Made by a program: the position numbers and the translations under genes
Part shown: in pieces, positions 26,481 to 34,916 of the stretch
How positions within the stretch are numbered: position 1 is the stretch's first letter
Layout: the number at the start of each line of letters is the position of its first letter
Origin: Variovorax sp. J22G73
GTDB lineage: Bacteria; Pseudomonadota; Gammaproteobacteria; Burkholderiales; Burkholderiaceae_C
DNA: 64,000 nucleotides
NCBI RefSeq assembly: GCF_030317035.1
Contig: NZ_JASZYK010000003.1
Span: 62,001-126,000, forward strand
Reading direction: 5' to 3'
Notes under the pieces: generated by a model
Database searches by the model: none
What the model was told of the DNA's origin: nothing
What the model saw: only the letters and a program-made list of their open reading frames with translations

Positions 26481-27989
26481 TCAGGCCAGGGCGTGTTGCG
26501 CCAGCGCGGCCTGCAGCTTGTGGCCGTGTTCGTCGGCGAGCGCAGCGTCGCGCAGCTCGCGCAAGGTGGCGGGCGCGAGCTGTGCGCCAGCGCGCTCGAC
26601 GGCGCGCATCACAGTGTCGTAGTTGCGAATGCCGCGCTCGTGCGTGTCGCTGTAGCCCTTCACCAGCCGCTGGCACTGCGCCAGCTCCACGGCCAGCGCC
26701 GGGTTGCGTTGCGCGGTAGCGGCGATGCGCTGCAGCCATTCCTCGATGCGGCGGTTTTCCTCGGCGTAGCGCATCGTCGACAGGCGCCAGCGCTTCATGG
26801 CGGCCACGGTGCGCAGCATGAGGTAGCCGCGCAGCGAGCTGGTCTGGATCACACGGCCGTGCTGCGTGAAGCGCTCCACGAGCTTGCGGGGCAGGGTCGA
26901 GTTGGTGAGCCAGCGGCCGATGCCGCCGGGCAGCGTCTCGCAGATTTCCTGCAGCCGCGGGTGCATGTACTCGTTGATGGCGAGCACCTGGCCCGGCTGC
27001 ACGCGCGCTTCGCCGCGCACGCGTTCGAAGCGGGTGGCGCGGGTCTTCAACGCGGCCACGCGGGCGGTGTCTTCGTACGACATCCACAGTGCCAGGTGGC
27101 GCGCGGTTTCGCGCAGCAGGCGATGGGCATCGTCGGGCAGCTTGGCAATGGCGGCCATGCGGTCGAGGTACAGCGCGGCGTAGGGCGGGTCCTGGTAATC
27201 GATGAGGCGGCGCACGCCCTCGAGCAGGAAGTCTTGCGCCGGCAGGGGAAAGTCGCGCTGCACGCGCTCGACCAGCGCGCGCACGGCCGGGTGGCGCGGC
27301 TGGGGCGCCGGTGCGGCAGCGGCTGCTTCCTTCGCGGGTTCGCCGTCGTCGCCACGCTGGGCACGGTCGAACGCCGCGCCGAAGGCCTTCAGGCTGGGCT
27401 TCACGCCCACGCCGCCGCGCTCGATGGTCGCCTCGAACTGCGCGCGGCTGAAGGGCAGCACGCCCGAACCCGCGAGCGCGCCGAACAGCACGGCGCTGAT
27501 CACGCTGCCCGAGGCTTCCGCCGCCTGCGCCATGTCGAAGCGGATGAAGCGCTTGGCGGCGCGCGCGGTGTGCTTGAGCAGCTGCTCGCTGTCGACGCGG
27601 CCGTCGCCCAGCGCGCTTTTCTCGGCGATGGAGAACACGCGGTGCGTGGACGCGATGAGCGTGGTGCGGTCGCTGGTGACCAGGCCGCGCTGAACGCCGC
27701 GGCCCGCTTCCATGAGTTCCGAAGCCAGCACCACGTCGACGTCGCCGGGCAGCGGCATCAGCGCCAGCACGGGGCGCCCGCCATCGGCCTGCGCCTGGGC
27801 GTCGGGGTACAGCTCGACGTAGTAGATGGTCGCGCCGGTGCGCTGGGCCACGCCCGGCACCGAGGTGGTCTGCGCCACGTAGCCGTTGGCCTCGCCCATG
27901 TCGACGATCCAGTCGGCGAGCACGCCGCCGCCTTCCCCGCCCATGGCGAGGATGGCGATCTTGATGGGTTGTGCCTTGAGGGTCGTCAT
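26481..27989 (-). CDS. iorB: Indolepyruvate-type oxidoreductase, extended beta subunit
   Basis: A 502-residue protein. Residues 1 to about 200 match the gamma-type domain of 2-oxoacid:ferredoxin oxidoreductases (AILAMGGEGGGVLADWI, SVPGVAQRTGATIYYVEL). The remaining 300 residues are a helical extension not found in classic archaeal IorB (about 200 residues). After an Ala/Pro linker it contains a segment like the C-terminal domain of long-form indolepyruvate oxidoreductases. It pairs with the alpha subunit 12 bases upstream. In this setting isatinate (2-aminophenylglyoxylate) would be a suitable 2-oxoacid substrate; inferred. Confidence 0.88.
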   Translation of the reverse strand: MTTLKAQPIKIAILAMGGEGGGVLADWIVDMGEANGYVAQTTSVPGVAQRTGATIYYVELYPDAQAQADGGRPVLALMPLPGDVDVVLASELMEAGRGVQRGLVTSDRTTLIASTHRVFSIAEKSALGDGRVDSEQLLKHTARAAKRFIRFDMAQAAEASGSVISAVLFGALAGSGVLPFSRAQFEATIERGGVGVKPSLKAFGAAFDRAQRGDDGEPAKEAAAAAPAPQPRHPAVRALVERVQRDFPLPAQDFLLEGVRRLIDYQDPPYAALYLDRMAAIAKLPDDAHRLLRETARHLALWMSYEDTARVAALKTRATRFERVRGEARVQPGQVLAINEYMHPRLQEICETLPGGIGRWLTNSTLPRKLVERFTQHGRVIQTSSLRGYLMLRTVAAMKRWRLSTMRYAEENRRIEEWLQRIAATAQRNPALAVELAQCQRLVKGYSDTHERGIRNYDTVMRAVERAGAQLAPATLRELRDAALADEHGHKLQAALAQHALA

Positions 27990-28001
27990 CGTGTCGTCGC
28001 T

Positions 28002-30203
28002 TCAGAAGGCATAGGCTTCGCGGCGGCGCGCCTCGCCGCGCTGCAGCCAGCCGATGACGGCGGCGCGCACGCGCTCGCGCAGCACGTCCCAGCGGCTGGG
28101 GTTGCTCACGACCTGCGCCTTGTAGAAAGAGGGGCACAGCACGGCGGCATGCGACACCTCGCCGCACACGCCGCAGCCCACGCAGCTGTCGAGCACGGTG
28201 GCGACCGGGTCGGTGCGCAGCGGATCGGGGTTGGGCTTGATCGACAGCGACGGGCAGCCCGACAGCCGAATGCACGAGTGGTCGCCGGTGCAGGTGTCGG
28301 AATCGACGCCGAACTTCTCGCGCACCATGCGCTTGCCGTCGGCCACGGCCTTGCGCACCAGAGGCTTCTCGCGGCGCTGCTTGTTGAGCATGCACTCCGA
28401 CTGCGCGATGAGCACCTTGGGGCCGCGGGTCTTGGTGGTGAGCGCGTCTTTCAGCGCGTCGCGCATGCCGGCCACGTCGTAGGTGCGGCGCAGCGTCTTC
28501 ACCCACTCGACACCCACGCCGCGCACGGCGCGTTCGATCTCGTGGCCGGTGCTGCGCGTCTTGTTGACGGCGTTCGACGAAAGAATGTCCTGCCCGCCGG
28601 TGGCCGAGGTGTAGTTGTTGTCGACGACGATGGTGAGGTTGTCGCTCTTGTTGAACACCGCGTTGGCCACGCCGCTGGTGAGGCCGTTGTGCCAGAAGCC
28701 GCCGTCGCCCATCATCGAGATCGCGCGCTTGCCTGCCGGAGCGTTCAGCGCCGCGGCGCCCGCGCCGCCCAGGCCGTAGCCCATGGTGGTGTTGCCGATG
28801 TTGAAGGGCGGCAGGATGGAGAACAGGTGGCAGCCGATGTCCGCGCTCACGTGGTGCGCACCGAGCTCGCGCTCGACCAGCTTCATGGCGCTGAAGATGG
28901 GGCGCTCGGGGCAGCCGGTGCAAAAGCCCGGCGGGCGCGCGTGCACCACGTCACCTAGTGCGGCCAGTGCCGTCGATGGCTGCACGGGTTCAGGCGCGGC
29001 ATCGACGCCGATGGCGGCCACTTCCTTCAGCGGGATCACCTTGCGCACCGGCACAGGCACGGGCAGCGGTGCCAGGCGCTCGTAGCGTTCGCAGAACGTG
29101 CGCGCGCCCTTCAGCAGCTCGGAGGCCGTGTACTCGCCGGCGACGGGCAGCATGTCCTTGCCGTGCAGCGCGGTGGTGGAGCCGGCCTGGCGCAGGATGG
29201 TCGCGAGGTTCTGCTCGACGAAGTTGGGCTGACCCTCTTCCACGATCATCACGGCGCGCTTGCCTTCGCAGAAGCGGATGACTTCGCTCTCGATGACGGG
29301 GTAGGCCACGTTCATCACGTACAGCGGCACCTGGGTGTTGCCGTACACGTCGGCCAGGCCCAGGCGCTCCAGCGCGCGCAGCAGCGTGTTGTAGCTGCCG
29401 CCCTGCACGATGATGCCGATGTCGTCGGCGTCTTCGGAGAAGAACTCGTTGAGCTTGCGCTCCTCGATGAAGCGCACGGCGGCGGGCCAGCGGTCTTTCA
29501 CCTTCTCCTGCTCGTGCACGAAGCTGGCGGGCGGCAGCACGATGCGACCGACGTCGCGCTGCGGGTTTTCCAGCGCGTCTTTCAGCGTGAACTTGGCGCG
29601 CTTGTTGTCGCCCGCGATGAAGTGGCCGTGCACGTGGCACGCACGAATGCGCAGCTGGAGCATCACGGGCGTGTTGCTGGCCTCCGACAGGTCGAAGCCC
29701 TGCTTCACCGCGTCGACGATGCTCGGCAGGTTGGGGCGCGGGTCGAGCAGCCAGATCTGCGACTTCATGGCAAAGGCGTGGCTGCGCTCCTGCATGATCG
29801 ATGAGCCCTCGCCGTAGTCTTCGCCCACGATGATGAGCGCCCCGCCGGTGACGCCGCCCGAGGCCAGGTTGGCCAGCGCGTCGGATGCCACGTTGGTGCC
29901 CACGGTGGCCTTGAAGGTGACGGCGCCGCGCAGCGGGTAGTTGACCGATGCCGCGAGCGTGGCGGCGGCGGTGGCCTCGCTGGCGCTGTTCTCGAAGCGG
30001 ATGCCGTGGTCGGCGAGGATGTCCTGCGCGTCGGCCAGCACGTCCATCAGGTGCGAGATAGGCGCGCCCTGGTAGCCCGCCACGTACGACACCCCGGATT
30101 CCAGCAAGGCCTTGGTGACCGCCAGAATGCCTTCACCGCGAAAGACATCGCCGCCCGAAAGGCGCAATTTCTTGACTTCTTCGACGAACGAACGCTCAGC
30201 CAT
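28002..30203 (-). CDS. iorA: Indolepyruvate-type oxidoreductase, alpha subunit (TPP, 4Fe-4S)
   Basis: A 733-residue subunit. The N-terminal pyrimidine-binding part begins near residue 20 (GEGILAVTKALLESGV). TPP binding is seen in MGDGGFWHNG followed by NN in VDNNYTSATGG. The C-terminus has ferredoxin-like cysteines (CTGDHSC, SGCPS, CVGCGVCGEV, LCPSF) for two 4Fe-4S clusters. The enzyme converts a 2-oxoacid plus CoA to acyl-CoA, CO2 and reduced ferredoxin. The start has AAGGA five bases upstream. First gene of the giant operon, divergent from a MarR gene. Confidence 0.93.
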   Translation of the reverse strand: MAERSFVEEVKKLRLSGGDVFRGEGILAVTKALLESGVSYVAGYQGAPISHLMDVLADAQDILADHGIRFENSASEATAAATLAASVNYPLRGAVTFKATVGTNVASDALANLASGGVTGGALIIVGEDYGEGSSIMQERSHAFAMKSQIWLLDPRPNLPSIVDAVKQGFDLSEASNTPVMLQLRIRACHVHGHFIAGDNKRAKFTLKDALENPQRDVGRIVLPPASFVHEQEKVKDRWPAAVRFIEERKLNEFFSEDADDIGIIVQGGSYNTLLRALERLGLADVYGNTQVPLYVMNVAYPVIESEVIRFCEGKRAVMIVEEGQPNFVEQNLATILRQAGSTTALHGKDMLPVAGEYTASELLKGARTFCERYERLAPLPVPVPVRKVIPLKEVAAIGVDAAPEPVQPSTALAALGDVVHARPPGFCTGCPERPIFSAMKLVERELGAHHVSADIGCHLFSILPPFNIGNTTMGYGLGGAGAAALNAPAGKRAISMMGDGGFWHNGLTSGVANAVFNKSDNLTIVVDNNYTSATGGQDILSSNAVNKTRSTGHEIERAVRGVGVEWVKTLRRTYDVAGMRDALKDALTTKTRGPKVLIAQSECMLNKQRREKPLVRKAVADGKRMVREKFGVDSDTCTGDHSCIRLSGCPSLSIKPNPDPLRTDPVATVLDSCVGCGVCGEVSHAAVLCPSFYKAQVVSNPSRWDVLRERVRAAVIGWLQRGEARRREAYAF

Positions 30204-30347
30204 GTGGGTCCTTGTTGTCTATCGTGGGACGATGCGCTTCAGCTGCCACATCATGCTTTCTATAATGTTGACAAATGAATGTATCCACAATCATGAATTA
30301 CCCTAGACATGCAAACTGCGTGCCCGCCACATGCACGGGGTGCGTTC
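30204..30347. promoter_or_regulatory. Divergent promoter/operator region between iorA and marR
   Basis: An A+T-rich 144-base spacer. For iorA on the minus strand, TTGTGG (30290-30285) and ATTATA (30266-30261) are 18 bases apart, a fair sigma-70 promoter about 60 bases before the start. Two ATTCA-type boxes in the same stretch could be part of a MarR site. The 23-kb operon and the regulator would both be controlled from here. Confidence 0.4.
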
Positions 30348-30836
30348 ATGGCTGAAAAAGCCGCACCGCCCCATCGCTTCGTCGACGACTACCTGCCGGC
30401 GTTGCTGGCGCAGGCCAGCCAGCTGATTTCCTCGGAGTTCCACGAGGTGGCGCGGCAGCAGGGTTTCTCCATTTCGGAGTGGCGCGTGATGGCGTCGCTC
30501 GCGGGCAGCGAGGCCATCAGCATCGGCCAGCTCGCGCAGGTGACGGTGACCAAGCAACCCACGGTGACGCGGCTGCTGGACCGCATGGAATCGCGCGGAC
30601 AGGTGGAGCGCCTGCCCCATGAGAGTGATCGCCGCATCACGCTGGTGCGCATCACGCGCAAGGGGCTGAAAGCGGTCGAGCATCTGATGGAACTGGCGCG
30701 CGAACACGAGCGGCGCGTGCTGGAGCCCTTCGGCCTGCGACGCGCCGAAGAGCTCAAGCAGACGCTGCGGCAGATGATCGACCTGCACGTGAACCTGCCG
30801 GTGGCCGAGCAGGTCGTGGCGCCGGACGAAGACTGA
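30348..30836 (+). CDS. MarR family transcriptional regulator (second of two)
   Basis: A 162-residue MarR protein. The winged helix spans FSISEWRVMASLAGSEAISI, the recognition helix TVTKQPTVTRLLDRME and the wing ESDRRITLVRITRKG. I placed the start at MAEKAAPP (30348); the ATG at 30309 lacks any ribosome site and adds a poorly conserved-looking tail. It is transcribed away from the giant catabolic operon, the usual layout for a repressor released by the substrate. In iad-type auxin loci a MarR protein binds indole-3-acetate directly; whether this is that protein is inference. Confidence 0.9.
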   Translation: MAEKAAPPHRFVDDYLPALLAQASQLISSEFHEVARQQGFSISEWRVMASLAGSEAISIGQLAQVTVTKQPTVTRLLDRMESRGQVERLPHESDRRITLVRITRKGLKAVEHLMELAREHERRVLEPFGLRRAEELKQTLRQMIDLHVNLPVAEQVVAPDED

Positions 30837-30866
30837 GCTTGCGGGGCCCGCCCGGTCAGGCGCGGG

Positions 30867-31778
30867 TCAGAGGTGTGGCTGGTTGGGCACCAGCACCGCG
30901 CGGCCGCGGTGGCCGCGTTGCGCGATCCAGTCGAGCGCGCGGGCCGCGTCGGCGAGCGCGAAGGTCTGCACGTCGAGGTGCAGGCCGCCCTCGCCCGGCT
31001 TCCCACGCGTTCCCAACCTGGCCAGCAACTCGGGCGCCGCGGCACGGCCTGCGGATTCACGTCGAAACATGTTGAGCGGCAACAGCGCCACATCGCGTTG
31101 CAGGAAGTGAGCGATGTCCAGCTGCAGCGTCGGGCCCGCCGTGTAGCCGACGAGCACCGCGCGGCCGCCCGCACGCACGGCAGGCAGCACCTTCGCCAGC
31201 ACTTCGCCGCCGACGGTGTCGATCAGCAGGTCTGCGCTCCCTGCCGTGGGCGGTGCCGCGTCCGGGCTCACCGCCGTCGCGGTGCAGCCCATGCCACTGG
31301 CCAGCTGCATCACCAGCGAGCCCACAGCGCCGGTCGCGCCGGTCACCAGCACCTGCTCGCCCGGCTGCAGCCTGGCCACATCGTGCAGCGCGACCCACGC
31401 GGAGGTGCACGGCGAGAAGAAGGCGGCGCCCAAGGGCATGGACACGTCGTCCGGCAACGCGCCCAGCGCTTCGTCGGGCGCATCGATCAGCTCGCACCAC
31501 GTGCCGTCGAACAGCGTGCCCAGGCCGCTGCCGCGCAGCCACACGCGCTGCCCGATGTCGTAGCGCCCGCTCGCGACCACCACGCCCGCGGCCTCCACGC
31601 CCGGCGTGTAGGGCAGCGGCGGATGGCGCAGGAAGCTGCCGCGCCACACGGTGCGGTCGATGTGGCCGACCGTCGCGGCCTCCATGCGCACCAGCGTGCG
31701 TCCCGGCCGCGGTACCGGGTCCGCGCGCGTTTCCAGCACGGGCACCGCGTCGAAGCCGTGGATACGCACGGCCTTCAT
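30867..31778 (-). CDS. Quinone-oxidoreductase-like protein (MDR superfamily)
   Basis: A 303-residue medium-chain dehydrogenase/reductase without the structural zinc lobe. The GroES-like part begins MKAVRIHGFDAVPVLETR; the cofactor-binding part has VLVTGATGAVGSLVMQLA. Shorter than the typical 325 residues, mainly in the second half of the nucleotide domain. Last gene of a four-gene operon; it overlaps the hydrolase-fold gene by 4 bases and ends 30 bases from the convergent MarR gene. NADPH-dependent reduction of an unsaturated ketone or quinone is usual for the group. Confidence 0.85.
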   Translation of the reverse strand: MKAVRIHGFDAVPVLETRADPVPRPGRTLVRMEAATVGHIDRTVWRGSFLRHPPLPYTPGVEAAGVVVASGRYDIGQRVWLRGSGLGTLFDGTWCELIDAPDEALGALPDDVSMPLGAAFFSPCTSAWVALHDVARLQPGEQVLVTGATGAVGSLVMQLASGMGCTATAVSPDAAPPTAGSADLLIDTVGGEVLAKVLPAVRAGGRAVLVGYTAGPTLQLDIAHFLQRDVALLPLNMFRRESAGRAAAPELLARLGTRGKPGEGGLHLDVQTFALADAARALDWIAQRGHRGRAVLVPNQPHL

Positions 31779-32572
31779 GGCAGCGTCGCCAGAAAGTCGA
31801 GCACCGTGTTCGCGAAGGCCTCGGGCATCTGGTCGGGCAGCGGCACCATGCCGCCTTCGATGTCGACGATGCGCGCCTGCGGCAGGTGGTGCTGCAGCTC
31901 GATGGCGTGCGGCGCGGCGAACGGGTCGAGCGTGGCGCGCACGATGAGCGCGGGTTGGGTGACGAGGCCGATGCGGTCTTCCATGCGGTAGGAGGCCACG
32001 GCGCGGTGGCCGTCCTCGACACGCTCCACCTTGAGTGCGTCGCGCACGAAGGCTTCGAGCAGGTCGGGCCGGCCCGGCGGGTAGAAAGCCTGGCGCTTTT
32101 GCCACAGCGCCGCGAGGTGCGAACCGTCTTCGCTGGGCGCCACCTCGTCGATGGGCGGGCGTTGCGCCCGCGCGCGCCTGAAGGCCTCGTCGGTGTACGG
32201 CGTCGAAGACAGCACGAGGCTGCGCACGCGATGCGGGAAGGCCGCGGCCAGCTCCACAGCGACAACGCCGCCGGTGTGGTGGCCCACCACATCGGCTCGC
32301 GGAATGTTCAACGCGCCGAGCAGCTCGCACGCCACGCGCGCCCATTGCGCGATGCTCGCGGGCACGCCGCCGTCGGCCGAATCGCCGAAGCCCGCGGTGT
32401 CCATCGCAATGGCGTACCGGTGCGCGCCGAGCAGCGGCAGCACGGCGCGGTACTCGGCCCAGCTGCGCGGCGACTGGTGCAGCAACAGCACGGGCGGCGC
32501 CTGCGGATCGCCGCAACTCGCGCAATGCACCTGGCCCACCGACAGGTCGACGAAGGCGCGGCGGATGCTCAT
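31775..32572 (-). CDS. Alpha/beta-hydrolase fold protein lacking the canonical triad
   Basis: A 265-residue alpha/beta-hydrolase by overall pattern (VLLLHQSPRSW, DTAGFGDS, VVGHHTGGVVAVELA). The nucleophile elbow reads G97-H-H99-T-G, with histidine where serine, cysteine or aspartate is expected. The acid strand is VRATLDPFAAP. Where the catalytic histidine normally sits, the sequence reads EGGMVPLPDQ, with M242. So two of three triad residues differ. It may be a non-hydrolytic enzyme or a pseudoenzyme. Overlaps its neighbours by 4 bases on each side. Confidence 0.85.
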   Translation of the reverse strand: MSIRRAFVDLSVGQVHCASCGDPQAPPVLLLHQSPRSWAEYRAVLPLLGAHRYAIAMDTAGFGDSADGGVPASIAQWARVACELLGALNIPRADVVGHHTGGVVAVELAAAFPHRVRSLVLSSTPYTDEAFRRARAQRPPIDEVAPSEDGSHLAALWQKRQAFYPPGRPDLLEAFVRDALKVERVEDGHRAVASYRMEDRIGLVTQPALIVRATLDPFAAPHAIELQHHLPQARIVDIEGGMVPLPDQMPEAFANTVLDFLATLP

Positions 32573-33573
32573 GGCTGCGTCTCGTCGGCCGGCGCGCGCC
32601 ACAGGCCCGCATGCCGCAGTTCGCCCAGCGTGCGCGAGAGCACGTCGCGCCGGTAGGCAGCAACGTCGCGGCCTTCGTAGTCGTAGAAGCCGCTGCCGGT
32701 CTTCAGGCCGAGGCGGCCTTGCTCGACCATGCGCCCGACGATGGCCGGCGCGGTGTAGCGCCCCTTGTCGAGCGAGGCAGACATTTCGCGGCTCGCGTGG
32801 TGCAGGATGTCGCAGCCACCGAAGTCGATGAACTCGACCACGCCCAACGCGGCAAACCGCAGGCCCAGGCCGTAGCGCGTGGCCTTGTCGATTTCCTCGG
32901 CCGTGGCGGCGCCCTCTTCGATCATTCGCGCGGCCTCGTTCATCACCAGCGCCTGCAGGCGCGGCACGATGTAGCCCGGCGACGCGCCGCACACCACGGG
33001 CAGCTTGCCGATGGCCTCCATCAGCGCCTTGGTGCGCGCGAGCACGGCGGCATCGGTGCCGGGGTGGCAGCTCAGCTCGACCACCGGGATCACATAGGCC
33101 GGGTTCAGCCAATGCATGTTCAGGAAGCGCTCTGGCAGCCGCACGAACGCGGCCAGCTGCGTGACGAGGATGCTGCTGGTGGTCGAGGTGAGGATGGCGT
33201 CGTCGCGGCAATGGCGGTTGAGCTGCTCGAAGGCCTCGCGCTTGGCTTCCAGGGTTTCGGGCACGCCTTCGAACACCAGGTCGGCCGCGGCGAGCGCCTG
33301 CGGTGCGGCGGCCGCGTCGACGAACGCCACACGCGCGGCGATGCGCGCGACCTGGCCCGCATCGATCACGCCGAGTTGCGCGAGCCCCGAGAGGCTGGCC
33401 GCAATTTCGGCACGCGCTTCGTCGCGCAAACGCTGCCACGCTGCGTCGCTGCGCTGGCGAAGGTCGACCAGCGCGATGCGGTGGCCGGCATACGCGAAGG
33501 CGATGGCGATGCCGCGCCCCATGCGGCCCGCACCGACGGCGGCGAAGCGGGGCGGCGCCGGCTCATTCGCCAT
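32569..33573 (-). CDS. 3-hydroxyacyl-CoA dehydrogenase
   Basis: A 334-residue single-function enzyme. NAD loop VGAGRMGRGIAIAFAYAGH, catalytic histidine and partners in FLNMHWLNPAYVIPVVEL, serine/asparagine region STTSSILVTQL, and a C-terminal helical dimerisation domain. It oxidises 3-hydroxyacyl-CoA with NAD; relatives include L-carnitine dehydrogenase and lambda-crystallin-type enzymes that use free hydroxy acids. It overlaps the opine-dehydrogenase-like gene by 11 bases and the hydrolase-fold gene by 4. Confidence 0.88.
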   Translation of the reverse strand: MANEPAPPRFAAVGAGRMGRGIAIAFAYAGHRIALVDLRQRSDAAWQRLRDEARAEIAASLSGLAQLGVIDAGQVARIAARVAFVDAAAAPQALAAADLVFEGVPETLEAKREAFEQLNRHCRDDAILTSTTSSILVTQLAAFVRLPERFLNMHWLNPAYVIPVVELSCHPGTDAAVLARTKALMEAIGKLPVVCGASPGYIVPRLQALVMNEAARMIEEGAATAEEIDKATRYGLGLRFAALGVVEFIDFGGCDILHHASREMSASLDKGRYTAPAIVGRMVEQGRLGLKTGSGFYDYEGRDVAAYRRDVLSRTLGELRHAGLWRAPADETQP

Positions 33574-34636
33574 CGTGCAGCCTCTGCCGGAGTTGCGCCG
33601 CGCTCAGCCCGGCCAGGCCCAGGCTTTCGAAAGTGCGCGGGCCCTGGCGCAGGTCGCGGCCCAGGAAGCCGCCGACGATGGCCAGCAGGCCGTGCGCAAT
33701 GGGCGCGTCCACGCCCGCGTGCCGCGCGGCTGACGCCAGGAAGGCGAGGCCGAGCTCGGTGTCTTCGGTGATGTAGCGGTGCGTGTGCAGGTCGATGTTC
33801 TCGCGCCAGTCGCCCGACTTCACGAGCTGCTTGTGCGCGTCGCCGTACATCCAGCGGTCGTTGTCGTAGTGGTCGGCCAGCGGGTAGTGCGGCGCGCCCT
33901 GGCCGAAGGCCTCGCGCACGGCGATGCGCTCTTGGTCGAGCCGGTCGGTCACGTCGCGCACGGCGCGCTGCGTGCCTTCGTTGTGGATGTCCCAGCGCTC
34001 GAAGTGCTGCAGCGGCGCAGCGTTCATCACCATCAGCGGCGGGTGGATGACGGGGCCGGCATTCATGAGCGCGCCCGAGAGCGCGTCGCCGCAACCGTGC
34101 ACGGCCGGGTAGGCGCGGCGGATCACCTCGATCGCCTGCGCCTCCTTGCGCGCCGGGTACACGCCGGTGGGCAGGCGGATGGCGCGGATGGTGACGTTCA
34201 CCTCGCGCTCGCCGTGCTTGCGCGCCAGGTAGGGCAAGGTGCCGGTCTCGGCCCAGGCGACATCGGCGTGGTTGCCGGCCGCCTTCACTGCCCTGGCCAT
34301 CACGTAGCTGCCGAAGGTGCCCGGCGGCAAAAAGACGACCTGGCTGTCGACCAGGTGCGGCGCCATGGCCAGCGCGATGTCGTGCTGGGCGATGGCGGGC
34401 GTGGGAATGACGATAAGCTCCGCGCCCTTCAGCGCCTCGCCGATGTCGGGCGTGGCCAGCGCAATGGGCACCTCGCGCGCCCCGGCGGCGTCTTTCAGGG
34501 TGATGGCGCCGGCGCGAACCAGTGGTTCGAGCGCCGCGGCGTCGCGGCGCCACAGGCGCACTTCATGGCCGGTTTCAGACAGGTCCGCGGCGGCCGCATA
34601 GGCGCCGTGGCCGCCTCCAAGAATCGCAATTTTCAT
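33563..34636 (-). CDS. NAD/NADP octopine/nopaline dehydrogenase family protein
   Basis: A 357-residue two-domain dehydrogenase. N-terminal Rossmann fold MKIAILGGGHGAYAAAADL; C-terminal opine-dehydrogenase domain with NAGPVIHPPLMVMNA, which carries the family's conserved histidine. Opine dehydrogenases join or split an amino acid and a 2-oxoacid; bacterial members may act on N-carboxyalkyl amino acids or unrelated hydroxy acids. First gene of the four-gene operon, with 280 bases of non-coding DNA upstream. Confidence 0.88.
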   Translation of the reverse strand: MKIAILGGGHGAYAAAADLSETGHEVRLWRRDAAALEPLVRAGAITLKDAAGAREVPIALATPDIGEALKGAELIVIPTPAIAQHDIALAMAPHLVDSQVVFLPPGTFGSYVMARAVKAAGNHADVAWAETGTLPYLARKHGEREVNVTIRAIRLPTGVYPARKEAQAIEVIRRAYPAVHGCGDALSGALMNAGPVIHPPLMVMNAAPLQHFERWDIHNEGTQRAVRDVTDRLDQERIAVREAFGQGAPHYPLADHYDNDRWMYGDAHKQLVKSGDWRENIDLHTHRYITEDTELGLAFLASAARHAGVDAPIAHGLLAIVGGFLGRDLRQGPRTFESLGLAGLSAAQLRQRLHDGE

Positions 34637-34916
34637 GTCGAAAGTCGAATAGCAGGTGTCGATGAACCGGCGGCCGCAGCACGGACCGGGGGGAGCGATG
34701 CCCTATTACATTACTTTTCATCGATTCAGGTGTCAACCAAAATCCGGCGAAAACAGCTTGCTCGGAAACCCGCGATCCGCGACGCGGCCGCCAGCGCCCA
34801 CTGTTCGGTATTTCGCACAGCTCGTGCTGATGCGGGTCCCTTATCGATTGAATGGATGCTGGCTACATTGGCTGCCAGACACCCGACAAACCCCAACGGA
34901 CACCAAGGAAAGCACC
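34637..34916. promoter_or_regulatory. Divergent intergenic region, promoters expected
   Basis: A 280-base spacer between the opine-dehydrogenase-like operon (minus) and the aldo/keto reductase gene (plus). It has an A+T-rich core at about 34700-34750 and another at 34840-34880. No strong inverted repeat or consensus promoter could be fixed by eye. Confidence 0.35.

Noticed and set aside
25465..28923. Open frame of 1152 codons crossing the reductase and iorB and iorA genes
   Set aside because: Only the last 330 codons are a real protein; the upstream part lies antiparallel in frame to iorB and iorA codons and is open because of high GC.
30261..30273. TATAAT and TTGACA hexamers on the plus strand upstream of marR
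   Set aside because: They are in the wrong order and one base apart, so they do not form a plus-strand promoter.
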